Origin: Alistipes sp.
GTDB taxonomy: Bacteria > Bacteroidota > Bacteroidia > Bacteroidales > Rikenellaceae
Direction: 5' to 3'
Assembly (NCBI GenBank): GCA_017631275.1
Contig: JAGBTQ010000030.1
Coordinates: forward strand, 1 to 55,533
DNA length: 55,533 bases
Positions 1-7,690 of the stretch are shown here, in pieces. The notes beneath the pieces were generated by a model. The model ran no database searches. It saw nothing but the letters and a program-made list of their open reading frames with translations, and had not been told where the DNA came from. The translations under genes and the position numbers were made by a program. Position 1 is the first letter of the stretch. Each line of letters starts with the position of its first letter.

Positions 1-138
1 CTGACCGTCGTTGTCTACAAGCAGGACTTTGTCGAAGCTCAAGGTAGAGTTTTCCTCTCCCTGGAGACGGTGAACATAGAGCTTACGACCCTTCTCAGCC
101 TTAAACTGCTGACCTGCGATCTCTACTATTACGTACAT
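1..138 (-). CDS. rplU: 50S ribosomal protein L21, N-terminal part (cut by window start)
   Basis: L21 binds 23S rRNA in the large ribosomal subunit. Translating the minus strand from the ATG at 138 gives 46 residues that start [17 protein letters not shown] and continue with YVHRLQGE, the recognisable L21 N-terminus. The usual protein is about 100 residues, so roughly half is outside the window. A full -33/-7 promoter lies just upstream at 169-199, so this is the first gene of its transcript; rpmA normally follows rplU, but that side is not visible. Confidence 0.93.
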   Translation of the reverse strand, partial: MYVIVEIAGQQFKAEKGRKLYVHRLQGEENSTLSFDKVLLVDNDGQ

Positions 139-168
139 TTAATCTAAAATTAGAAATGTTTAGCGGGG

Positions 169-199
169 CAAAGGTACTAATATTTTTCCATTCTGCAAA
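169..199 (-). promoter_or_regulatory. Bacteroidota-type promoter of rplU
   Basis: On the minus strand TTTG (199-196), a 19-base spacer and TACCTTTG (176-169) match the Bacteroidota sigma-ABfr consensus (TTTG, about 19 bases, TAnnTTTG). Transcription should start near 163, giving a leader of about 25 bases before the rplU ATG. Confidence 0.75.
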
Positions 200-265
200 C
201 TATTACACTAAAACTTTACCCTCATTTGCAGATTTATTAACGAGCAACGCTCAATTAACACAGAA

Positions 266-293
266 AGAGCAGTAAGTTTACACCTACTGCTCC
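266..293 (-). terminator. Hairpin terminator after the 178-residue barrel protein
   Basis: GGAGCAGTA (293-285) pairs with TACTGCTCT (274-266) in the minus-strand transcript and is followed by a short T-rich stretch. It begins about 20 bases past the stop codon at 314. Confidence 0.55.
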
Positions 294-313
294 AAGGCTA
301 TTGCAGATAACGT

Positions 314-850
314 TTAGAAATAGTACTTGAAACCTATAGTTGGATTTACACCAATGTTGAAATCTGCAGCACTTCCTGTAACACCCCATTTGGATAACGA
401 CACAACATCTAGAGAAAGAAGATTAGCACTAAACCCAAAGTGCTTTGATGGTCTAAACTCAAGAGTGAAGAAGTGCGCTGCAAAGCCAACACCCGGCATA
501 GTAAAGCCATCTTCAGCTGCAAGAGCAAAACCAAACTCAATACCTGGCGCATAGTAAAGACCATCACAAATAGGAAGATAGTAAGAGATATTAGGGCAAA
601 CAGTAAGCGAATGTGTACCAGCACTAATACCATAGCCAAGACTTACTCCAATCTTAAGACGATCAGCAACAAAGTAACCAAACTCTGGCTGAATAGCCAA
701 ACTTGCAGCTGTGGCAGTTTCGCCGTCTACGCCTACACCCTGAAACACCATTCCTGCATAACCACCGAGATACTTATCACCTTTGTTCTGAGCAAATGTA
801 GTTACCGAGCAACATAGTAATGCAACTAAAACAATTAAAAGCTTCTTCAT
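314..850 (-). CDS. Small outer-membrane beta-barrel protein
   Basis: 178 residues. A classical signal peptide (MKKLLIVLVALLCCSVTTFA, cleavage before Q21) is followed by alternating hydrophobic/polar segments rich in Gly and aromatic residues, ending in FKYYF with a C-terminal Phe, as expected for an exported small barrel of the OmpW/OprF-like type common in Bacteroidales. No enzymatic motif is visible. No good promoter lies in the 50 bases upstream; the nearest -7 motif is at 1107-1114 beyond the structured RNA, so that RNA could instead be the leader of this gene. The exact function is unknown. Confidence 0.7.
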   Translation of the reverse strand: MKKLLIVLVALLCCSVTTFAQNKGDKYLGGYAGMVFQGVGVDGETATAASLAIQPEFGYFVADRLKIGVSLGYGISAGTHSLTVCPNISYYLPICDGLYYAPGIEFGFALAAEDGFTMPGVGFAAHFFTLEFRPSKHFGFSANLLSLDVVSLSKWGVTGSAADFNIGVNPTIGFKYYF

Positions 851-897
851 AAAATAATGTTTTAAAGTTAATCAAAAGTTCTAAAGTAGTGCTTCAT

Positions 898-1100
898 GGC
901 AATCGCTTAACCGTAAAAGAGAAGCGTGGGCGCACTTATTCTCAGAAGGGACGACCAAGTACCCATACACACATAAGCACATCCCACGCCATAGAGGGCG
1001 TGGACATTTATTGTGCCTATTGCTGTGTGTAAATTTTGGTCGTTTTACTGAGTAAGCAATAGCCTAAATGCCTTTATAAAAAGAGTCGCTATTTGCGATC
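898..1100 (-). ncRNA. Structured RNA candidate, 6S-RNA-like rod
   Basis: About 200 bases fold into one long interrupted hairpin. Pairs seen: CCACGCC 984-990 with 997-1003, GCAC 977-980 with 1013-1016, ACACACA 967-973 with 1024-1030, ACGACCAA 951-958 with 1036-1043, CTCAG 941-945 with 1048-1052, CTTA 935-938 with 1053-1056, GGC 929-931 with 1062-1064, GGCA 898-901 with 1069-1072, plus a possible end stem 902-906 with 1095-1099. A large bubble separates the end stem from the long arm, as in 6S RNA, which binds RNA polymerase holoenzyme. The minus strand is chosen because TATCTTTG lies just upstream on it. No reading frame fills the stretch. The 6S assignment is inference; a structured leader of the barrel gene is the alternative. 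Confidence 0.5.
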
Positions 1101-1106
1101 CATATA

Positions 1107-1114
1107 CAAAGATA
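1107..1114 (-). promoter_or_regulatory. -7 promoter motif for the structured RNA
   Basis: TATCTTTG on the minus strand is an exact TAnnTTTG. The expected start is near 1100, where the predicted end stem of the structured RNA begins. The -33 position reads TTTC instead of TTTG. Confidence 0.55.
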
Positions 1115-1308
1115 AGCATTTTTTGTAAAAATAGAAACTTTACTACTGAAAAGTGTTACTGCGTGGCACACTTTTCGTGACATGGTCGGCACTGAGGTAA
1201 GAAGCGCCGTATATTATATATAAATATATGTAGAGATAGTTGTTTAATTCACATTTTTTCGTTAACTTTACTCAGTGAATAACCACCACAGCCAAAACCA
1301 CTACCACC
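1115..1308. other. Upstream region of cysQ, no gene
   Basis: This AT-rich stretch carries one simple hairpin (AAAAGTGT 1149-1156 with ACACTTTT 1168-1175) and a weak -7-like TAACTTTA close to cysQ. I see no reading frame in it. Confidence 0.4.
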
Positions 1309-2148
1309 ATGATTGATCAGAGCATTAGAGAGTATCTTCTTCCCGAGCAGTTCAATGCCGCAGTGCGTGCTGGCGCAGCCATAATGCGAATATACAAGAG
1401 TAGCGACGACTACGACATTTCGCTAAAGAGTGACCAAACACCCATAACCATTGCCGACCGCATGGCGCACCTTACAATCAAGGAGGCGCTGGGCAAGACG
1501 CGCATACCCATACTCTCGGAGGAGGGTCGCGAGATGCTCTACGACGAGAGGCGCAACTGGGAGCTCTTCTGGCTGGTCGACCCTCTCGATGGCACGGTGG
1601 AATTTATCAAGGGCAACAACGAGTTTACCGTAAACATCGCACTTATGGAGAACAACATCTGCATAAGCTCGGTGGTCTATGTGCCCTACCACAATAAGAT
1701 CTATATCGCCGAGCGTGGCCATGGCGCATGGGTAATGGAGGGTGTAGTGCCCGATGCCGAGGCTCAGTATAGCTATGCCGACATACACAACAACATCGTG
1801 CGCCTACCCCTCGCTGAGCGTAGCCACACGAAGTTCCGCGTGGCAGTGTCGCGCTCGCACCAGACCTCGGAGACACACTCCCATATCGACACCTTGCGCA
1901 CCACACACCCCGACCTCGAGATAATCGAGCAGGGCAGCTCATATAAGTTCTGCTTGCTTGCCGAGGGCAGCGTCGATTACTATGTGCGCACCACAACCAC
2001 CTCGGAGTGGGACACTGCCGCGGGCGAGCTAATCCTCCTCGAGGCGGGTGGCACAACACGTGCCTACCCCACTGGCGAAGAGCTGCAATACAACAAGGAG
2101 GTCTTGGACAACCCCTGGTTTGTGGCGAGAAGAGAGCAGGAAAAGTGA
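1309..2148 (+). CDS. cysQ: 3'(2'),5'-bisphosphate nucleotidase CysQ
   Basis: 279 residues of the inositol-monophosphatase superfamily. CysQ hydrolyses 3'-phosphoadenosine 5'-phosphate to AMP, removing the by-product of sulfate assimilation, and needs magnesium. The metal-binding signature DPLDGT is at residues 91-96, preceded by the acidic ILSEEG motif near residue 64 and followed by GTVEFI, where many homologues have GTKEFI. WDTAAGELIL near the C-terminus is the second family signature. The length is normal. The stop codon at 2146-2148 lies inside a repeat (AAGTGAAAGGTGAGAGG) that also carries the radC stop at 29891. Confidence 0.9.
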   Translation: MIDQSIREYLLPEQFNAAVRAGAAIMRIYKSSDDYDISLKSDQTPITIADRMAHLTIKEALGKTRIPILSEEGREMLYDERRNWELFWLVDPLDGTVEFIKGNNEFTVNIALMENNICISSVVYVPYHNKIYIAERGHGAWVMEGVVPDAEAQYSYADIHNNIVRLPLAERSHTKFRVAVSRSHQTSETHSHIDTLRTTHPDLEIIEQGSSYKFCLLAEGSVDYYVRTTTTSEWDTAAGELILLEAGGTTRAYPTGEELQYNKEVLDNPWFVARREQEK

Positions 2149-2290
2149 AAGGTGAGAGGTGAAAAGTAAGGAATGCTTCGCACGGGATTAATGAGATAGA
2201 TGGGACGAATGGGACGAATGGGATAGATGGGGAAGATAGGGAAGATAGGACAATTAAGACGACTAAGACGACTAAGACGATTAAGAAAAA
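2141..2290 (+). repeat. Purine-rich degenerate repeat tract
   Basis: The stretch opens with GTGAAAGGTGAGAGGTGAAA at the cysQ stop codon, then runs of 7-9-base units such as GGGACGAAT, GGGATAGAT, GGAAGATA and AAGACGACT. Related tracts occur at 24925, 26636 and 31744. No coding potential. Confidence 0.75.
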
Positions 2291-2339
2291 ATAAATTTGT
2301 TGTTAGAGTGGTGTAGCAGTGGCGCTATCACAGCAAATC
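2291..2339 (+). repeat. Short copy of the GTAC-palindrome element (arms only)
   Basis: The outer arms ATTTGTTGTTAGAG and CTATCACAGCAAAT match those of the full element, but only about 20 bases separate them and the GTAC inner hairpin is missing. It lies directly against the full copy at 2338-2470. Confidence 0.55.
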
Positions 2340-2470
2340 ATTTGTTGTCAGAAGGGGTTAGGCTTGGTCTATCGCAAAAGAAGACCCCTCGGGATAGTAC
2401 TTTGACGTACAGCCCGAGGGGTCTTACTTTTAGCGATGGGCCGAGAATGACCCCTTATCACAACAAATTA
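2338..2470 (+). repeat. GTAC-palindrome element, copy A
   Basis: 133 bases. The left arm TTTGTTGTCAGAAGGGGTTA pairs with the right arm ending CCCCTTATCACAACAAATTA. The inner stem is 13 perfect pairs (AAGACCCCTCGGG 2381-2393 with 2413-2425), capped by GTAC-TTTGAC-GTAC. The last three bases are the TAA stop of the minus-strand M3 peptidase gene. No separate terminator is present for that gene or for cysQ. Confidence 0.85.
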
Positions 2471-4570
2471 CTTGAGGTTCATCTGATCGATAAGCGCCTT
2501 AGTCTGTGGCTTATGACCACGGAAGTTCTGATAGAGCTCCATTGGGTGCTTGTGGCCACCCTGCTCCAATACCTCCTTGCGGAACTTAGTTGCTACCTCC
2601 TCAGAGAAGATGCCCTTCTCCTCGAAGTAAGAGTAAGCGTCAGCAGCAAGAACCTCTGCCCACTTGTAGCCGTAGTAGCCTGTTGCATAGCCACCGCTGA
2701 AGATGTGGGTGAAGGCTGGGCCCATAGCTGTGCCATCGACCATAGGAAGAACCTGAGTTGAAGCTACTGCCTTCTGCTCGAAAGCAAGCACGTCGCCTGT
2801 GTATGGCTCAGTGAGCGTGTGCCATGCCATATCGAGCATACCGAATGAGAGCTGACGTACGTTGAAGTATGCAGCGAGGTAGTTCTTAGATGCTACGAGC
2901 TTCTCGATAAGCTCAGCAGGCATAGCCTCACCTGTCTGGTAGTGCTTAGCCCAAAGGTCGAGGAACTCCTTCTCTGTAGCCCAGTTCTCCATAATCTGCG
3001 ATGGAAGCTCCACGAAGTCGCGCTTTACTGATGTGCCGTTGATAGACTCGTACTTACCTACTGCGAGAATGCCGTGCAAGCCGTGGCCGAACTCGTGAAG
3101 GAATGTAGTGAACTCGTCGAAAGTAAGCAATGATGGAGTGTTCTCAGTAGGCTTTGTGAAGTTCATAACGAGCTGCACCAAAGGACGCTGCTCAACGCCA
3201 TCAACAGTCTTAACGCCACGGAACTCTGTCATCCATGCGCCAGCACGCTTAGACTCACGTGGGAAGAAGTCGAGGTAGAGGATAGCCATAAGCTTGTCGC
3301 TTGCGTCCTTAACCTCATATACAGTAGCCTCTGGGTGGTAAGTATCGATGTTATCAACCTCGGTGAATGTCAAGCCATAGAGCTTGCCAGCGAGCATGAA
3401 CACAGCCTCCTTAACCTTTGAAAGCTCGAGGTAAGGCTTAATCTGCTCGTCGTTGATAGAGTACTTAGCCTCCTTGTACTTCTCGTTGTAGTAGCCCCAG
3501 TCCCATGGCATAAGCTCGCCCTCGAAGCCGAGAGTCTTAGCGAACTCTGTCACTGCCTTAACATCCTTGTGAGCATAGTTGAGAGTAGCCACGCAAAGCT
3601 CGTTGAGGAAGCCATTTACTGTAGCTGTATTCTCAGCCATCTTCTCCTCCAATACGTAGTCTGCGTAGCACTTGTAGCCGAGCAACTGAGCAATCTTAAG
3701 GCGGAGCTCAGTGATGCGGCGGATAACCTCAAGGTTATCGCTATCGCCACCGATACCACGTGTATTGTAAGCCTTGTAGAGCTGCTCCTTAAGGTCGCGC
3801 TGTGATGAGTATGTCATGAATGGGCCATAGCTTGGAGCCTGGAGTGTTACTGTCCAGCCCTGCTCGCCACGAGCCTTAGCATCTGCTGCAAGACCCTCCT
3901 TCACGAAGTCAGGAAGCTCAGCTACCTTTGCCTCATCGGTGATATTAAGGGTAAATGCGTTTGTTGCAGCGAGTGCGTTCTGACCAAACTTGAGTGTTAG
4001 CTGAGCAAGCTCAGTGGTGTACTGGCGGTAGAGCTCCTGCTGCTCGCCCTGGAGCAAAGCACCTGAGCGCACGAAGCCCTTGTAGGTCTCCTCCAAGAGC
4101 ATCTTATCCTCCTGGTCGAGCTGAAGCTCACCACGCTCATACTGGTCGTAAACAGCCTTAACGCGCTTGAAGAGCTCAGGGTTGAGCGATACGTCGTTGC
4201 CAAGCTCAGTGAGCTTAGGAGTGATGTTGTTAGCAATCTCCTGCATCTGGTCGTTAGTATCGCAGTTGTTAAGTACGAAGAATACGCCAGATACACGGTT
4301 TAGAAGCTTGCCTGCACGCTCCATAGCCACGATAGTGTTCTCGAAGGTTGGAGCCTCAGTGTTGTTTACGATAGCGTCGATATCAGCACGATTCTGCTCG
4401 ATAGCATAGTCGAATGCTGGCTCGTAGTGCTTTAGCTGAATCTCTGAGAATGGTGGCGTCTGATAAGGCGTGTTCCACTCCTTAACAAGTGGGTTGTTAG
4501 CGATATCGTTACCGCCGCAACCTACTAGAGCCATAGTCAATGCTGACATAAATAGTGTTACTTTTTTCAT
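2468..4570 (-). CDS. M3-family metallopeptidase lipoprotein (Dcp-like), copy 1
   Basis: 700 residues, the full length of the peptidyl-dipeptidase Dcp/oligopeptidase A family, which cuts short peptides with one zinc ion. The signature HEFGH falls near residues 490-495 in TTFLHEFGHGLHG, with the third zinc ligand and helix in FVELPSQIMENW about 30 residues later. The N-terminus has a lipoprotein signal (MKKVTLFMSALTMALVGC), so the enzyme is anchored in the periplasm or at the surface, whereas E. coli Dcp is soluble. A second copy lies 29 bases upstream. Its stop codon is the last base triplet of a palindromic element. Confidence 0.92.
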   Translation of the reverse strand: MKKVTLFMSALTMALVGCGGNDIANNPLVKEWNTPYQTPPFSEIQLKHYEPAFDYAIEQNRADIDAIVNNTEAPTFENTIVAMERAGKLLNRVSGVFFVLNNCDTNDQMQEIANNITPKLTELGNDVSLNPELFKRVKAVYDQYERGELQLDQEDKMLLEETYKGFVRSGALLQGEQQELYRQYTTELAQLTLKFGQNALAATNAFTLNITDEAKVAELPDFVKEGLAADAKARGEQGWTVTLQAPSYGPFMTYSSQRDLKEQLYKAYNTRGIGGDSDNLEVIRRITELRLKIAQLLGYKCYADYVLEEKMAENTATVNGFLNELCVATLNYAHKDVKAVTEFAKTLGFEGELMPWDWGYYNEKYKEAKYSINDEQIKPYLELSKVKEAVFMLAGKLYGLTFTEVDNIDTYHPEATVYEVKDASDKLMAILYLDFFPRESKRAGAWMTEFRGVKTVDGVEQRPLVQLVMNFTKPTENTPSLLTFDEFTTFLHEFGHGLHGILAVGKYESINGTSVKRDFVELPSQIMENWATEKEFLDLWAKHYQTGEAMPAELIEKLVASKNYLAAYFNVRQLSFGMLDMAWHTLTEPYTGDVLAFEQKAVASTQVLPMVDGTAMGPAFTHIFSGGYATGYYGYKWAEVLAADAYSYFEEKGIFSEEVATKFRKEVLEQGGHKHPMELYQNFRGHKPQTKALIDQMNLK

Positions 4571-4599
4571 AAATTATTAATTGTTAGGTTTTTTCATTA

Positions 4600-6900
4600 T
4601 TACTTCTTTACGGGCTCAACCTTGGTGATGCTCTTTGGAGCTACATCAGGCTTAACGGCCTTGCCAGACTTATTTACTGGCTGCTGCTGGATAGCTGGGC
4701 GCTGACCTGGCTGCACTGGCTGCTGCTTAAATAGCGACTTTGGTGCCTCAGCCTTTGGTGCCTCCGTAACCTCCTCTACTGGCTCTGGGTCTTTCCATAG
4801 GCCACGGGCACGAAGCATAGGCTTCTTGTCGGGTGACTCGCCACGGAACTTACGATACATCTCCATACCTGGATACTGACCGCCCTGCGCCAAAAGGTCA
4901 TAGCGGAGGCTCTTAGCAAGCTTCTCGTCGCAGATATCGCGGCTCTGCTTGAAGGCATCGAAGGCGTGCTTATCGAGCACCTCAGCCCAAAGGTAGAAGT
5001 AGTAGCCCGAAGAGTAACCACCGTTGAAGATGTGGGCAAAGTATGTGTAGCGGTAGCGTGGTGCAATCTCTGGGAAGAGGCCACGGCGACCAGCAAGGTT
5101 GTCGTTCTCGAACTTAACAACATCAAAATCCTTAGGCATCTTCTCAAGGCTATGGATATCCATGTCGATGAGTGCTGCTGCAGTGAGCTCAGTGGTTACA
5201 AAGCCCTGGTTGAAGAGCGATGCACGCTGAATCTTGCGGATTAGCTGATCAGGGATAACCTCGCCTGTGCGGTAGTGTGTTGCGTATGTTTTGAGAATCT
5301 CTGGCTCGAATGCCCAGTTCTCCATGATCTGCGATGGGAGCTCCACGAAGTCGCCCTCAACCTCTGCCAAGCCACGATACTTAACATCGGCAAAGAGGCA
5401 GTGAAGAGCGTGACCAAACTCGTGGAAGAGGGTCTCAGCCTCGTCGAACGTAAGCAACGATGGAGTGTCGCCAACAGGAGGTGTGAAGTTACATACCACA
5501 CCTACTACTGGGGCACGACGCACACCATTTACATAGCGCTGCTCCGAGAAGTTGCCACACCATGCGCCACCGCTCTTGGTGCTACGTGGGAATGGATCGA
5601 GATAGAGTACACCAAGATGGGTGTTATCAACGTCGATAACCTCATATACTGTACACTCTTCATGGTAGCGAGGTGCTGCCATAGGGCGGAATGTCACTTT
5701 GTAGAGGCGGTTAGCGAGGGTAAACATACCGTTACGCACGTTGTCGAACGATAGATACTGACGCACAGCATCCTCGTCGAGCTGATACTTCTCCTTGCGC
5801 ACCTTCTCGGCATAGTACCACCAATCAGACTTCTCGAAGGTCTCGTTAGGGTGATCCTTCTTGAACATTGTCTGCATCTCTTCGAGCTCAGCCTTTGCCG
5901 ACTTTAGCGAAGGCTCCCAAATCTCGTTAAGAAGAGCATATACCGCCTCAGGGGTTCCCGCCATCTGGTCGGCAGTAACGTAGTGTGAGTATGACTTATA
6001 GCCGAGCAACTGCGCCTTCTCGATGCGAAGCTCGGTCATCTGCTTAACTATCTCCTTGTTATCTTTGTCGTTGTTGTTGTTACCACGCATAAGATAGCCA
6101 TTGTAGAGCTCACGGCGAAGGTCACGATTCTTCGAGTAGGTCAAGAATGGAAGCATGCTTGGCTTGTCCAAGGTGAAGACATAACCCTCCTTGCCACGAG
6201 CCTTGGCAGCACTCTCAGCCTGCTTGCGCACGCCCTCAGGTAGGTCAGCCACCTGCTGGGCATTGAGCTCGAGGATAAAGTTTGAGTTCTCAGCGAGGAG
6301 GTTGTTACCAAAGCGGATAGAGAGCATAGTAAGCTCGGTGTTAATCTGCTTAAGACGCTCCTTCTTCTCGCCCTTGAGCAAAGCACCCGAGCGAACAAAC
6401 TTATTGTAGGTCTTCTCCAAAAGGCGTGTCTGTAGCTCGTCGAGCTTAAGCTCAGCACGCTTGTTATAGACAGCCTCAACACGCATGAACAACGAGTCGT
6501 TGAGCATGATAGCATTGAAGTGGTCGTCGATGCGAGGCATCATTTTGTTCTGCACCTCCTGCATAGTATCGTCGAGATCTGAAGAGGAGAGCATGCCAAA
6601 CAATAGATAGATGTCGTAGAGCTTGATACCTGCGTTGTCCAATGCAAGAATAACATTCTCGAAGGTAGGCTCCTCCTCAGAGCGAACGATAGCATCAATC
6701 TCATCGTTGTGCATCTTCATCGCAACCTCGAACGCTGGCTCATAGTGCTCGGTACGAATCTTGTCGAATGGAGGAATGTTTTTATCCGATGTCCACTCAG
6801 CAAGAAGTGGATTGTGCTCAGGCACTGTCATATCGCTTGAGCAAGAATAATTCATCATCAAAGAGAACATTGCTAAGAATAATACAAAAATACGTTTCAT
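4600..6900 (-). CDS. M3-family metallopeptidase lipoprotein (Dcp-like), copy 2
   Basis: 766 residues, a paralogue of the next gene and aligning with it along its length. HEFGH lies near residue 493 in LFHEFGHALHCLF and FVELPSQIMENW follows. The signal ends in a lipobox (MMNYSC). The extra length is a low-complexity C-terminal tail of about 60 residues rich in Pro, Gln, Lys and Ala, absent from copy 1, whose role is unknown. It probably shares a transcript with copy 1, from the divergent promoter at 6926-6933. Peptide trimming in the cell envelope is the likely job, by family. Confidence 0.92.
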   Translation of the reverse strand: MKRIFVLFLAMFSLMMNYSCSSDMTVPEHNPLLAEWTSDKNIPPFDKIRTEHYEPAFEVAMKMHNDEIDAIVRSEEEPTFENVILALDNAGIKLYDIYLLFGMLSSSDLDDTMQEVQNKMMPRIDDHFNAIMLNDSLFMRVEAVYNKRAELKLDELQTRLLEKTYNKFVRSGALLKGEKKERLKQINTELTMLSIRFGNNLLAENSNFILELNAQQVADLPEGVRKQAESAAKARGKEGYVFTLDKPSMLPFLTYSKNRDLRRELYNGYLMRGNNNNDKDNKEIVKQMTELRIEKAQLLGYKSYSHYVTADQMAGTPEAVYALLNEIWEPSLKSAKAELEEMQTMFKKDHPNETFEKSDWWYYAEKVRKEKYQLDEDAVRQYLSFDNVRNGMFTLANRLYKVTFRPMAAPRYHEECTVYEVIDVDNTHLGVLYLDPFPRSTKSGGAWCGNFSEQRYVNGVRRAPVVGVVCNFTPPVGDTPSLLTFDEAETLFHEFGHALHCLFADVKYRGLAEVEGDFVELPSQIMENWAFEPEILKTYATHYRTGEVIPDQLIRKIQRASLFNQGFVTTELTAAALIDMDIHSLEKMPKDFDVVKFENDNLAGRRGLFPEIAPRYRYTYFAHIFNGGYSSGYYFYLWAEVLDKHAFDAFKQSRDICDEKLAKSLRYDLLAQGGQYPGMEMYRKFRGESPDKKPMLRARGLWKDPEPVEEVTEAPKAEAPKSLFKQQPVQPGQRPAIQQQPVNKSGKAVKPDVAPKSITKVEPVKK

Positions 6901-6916
6901 CTATGATATATTTTAA

Positions 6917-6934
6917 TTAACTTTGCAAAGTTAA
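6917..6934. promoter_or_regulatory. Perfect 18-bp palindrome made of two abutting -7 motifs
   Basis: TTAACTTTGCAAAGTTAA contains TAACTTTG on both strands, back to back. Each -7 motif ends 25 bases from a start codon: rsmE on the plus strand (6951) and M3 peptidase copy 2 on the minus strand (6900). It is a symmetric divergent promoter. Confidence 0.7.
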
Positions 6935-6950
6935 AAAAAATCTAGAAGTA

Positions 6951-7661
6951 ATGCAACTATTTTATGCACCTGAAATAACATTACCATGTTATACCCTCTC
7001 TGAGGAGGAGTCAAAACACTGCATCAGAGTGCTCAGAATGGGGTGTGGCGATGAGCTACATATCACCGACGGACAAGGCACCATGTATCGCTGTAAGATT
7101 GTGGATGACAACGTGAAACGTTGCACGGTGGAGGTAATCAGCACGGAGCATGAGTACGAGAAGATGAGCTACGGCCTTAGCATCGGAATTGCCCCAACAA
7201 AAAATATTGATCGCCTCGAGTGGTTTTTAGAAAAAGCTACCGAAGTGGGTATATCAGAGATATATCCACTCCTATGCGACCATAGCGAGCGCAAGGAGAT
7301 TAAGCACGAGCGCGAGGAGAGGGTTATCACCTCGGCAGTGAAGCAGTCGTTAAAGGCTTACCACCCCACGCTCCACGAACTAACCCCCGTACGCAAGCTC
7401 ATGGCTATGCCTTTCGAGGGCGAGAAGTTTATTGCACACTGCAACTCGGAGCTCGGCGAGAGGGAGTATCTTGGCAAATTGCTAAAAAAAGGGGGTAACA
7501 CCCTAATTTTAATAGGTCCTGAGGGTGATTTTTCGCCAGAAGAGATTAACTTTGCGCTCCAAAATGGCTTTAAGGCAATATCGCTGGGCAAGGAGCGACT
7601 ACGCACCGAGACGGCTGCTCTTGTAGCTACGGTTGTTACGGCAACAATTAACAAAATGTAA
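6951..7661 (+). CDS. rsmE: 16S rRNA (uracil1498-N3)-methyltransferase RsmE
   Basis: 236 residues, normal length. RsmE methylates U1498 of 16S rRNA using S-adenosylmethionine. It has the PUA-like N-terminal half (HCIRVLRM, HITDGQG) and the SPOUT-fold C-terminal half with KATEVGI, LIGPEGDFSPEE and SLGKERLRTETAA, the knot-forming SAM-binding motifs of the family. It is transcribed from the palindromic divergent promoter and lies 29 bases upstream of the hydrogenase-4-like operon, which may be co-transcribed. Confidence 0.95.
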   Translation: MQLFYAPEITLPCYTLSEEESKHCIRVLRMGCGDELHITDGQGTMYRCKIVDDNVKRCTVEVISTEHEYEKMSYGLSIGIAPTKNIDRLEWFLEKATEVGISEIYPLLCDHSERKEIKHEREERVITSAVKQSLKAYHPTLHELTPVRKLMAMPFEGEKFIAHCNSELGEREYLGKLLKKGGNTLILIGPEGDFSPEEINFALQNGFKAISLGKERLRTETAALVATVVTATINKM

Positions 7662-7690
7662 TTAACTGATTACTACCCAAAAACAAAATT

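Noticed and set aside
1309-2148. Inositol monophosphatase as the identity of the cysQ gene
   Set aside because: The spacing and the EEG...DPLDGT...WDTAAGELIL motifs fit CysQ better than SuhB-type enzymes.
2200-2290. Possible CRISPR-like short repeats
   Set aside because: The units are 7-9 bases, degenerate and directly adjacent, with no spacers of constant length and no cas genes.
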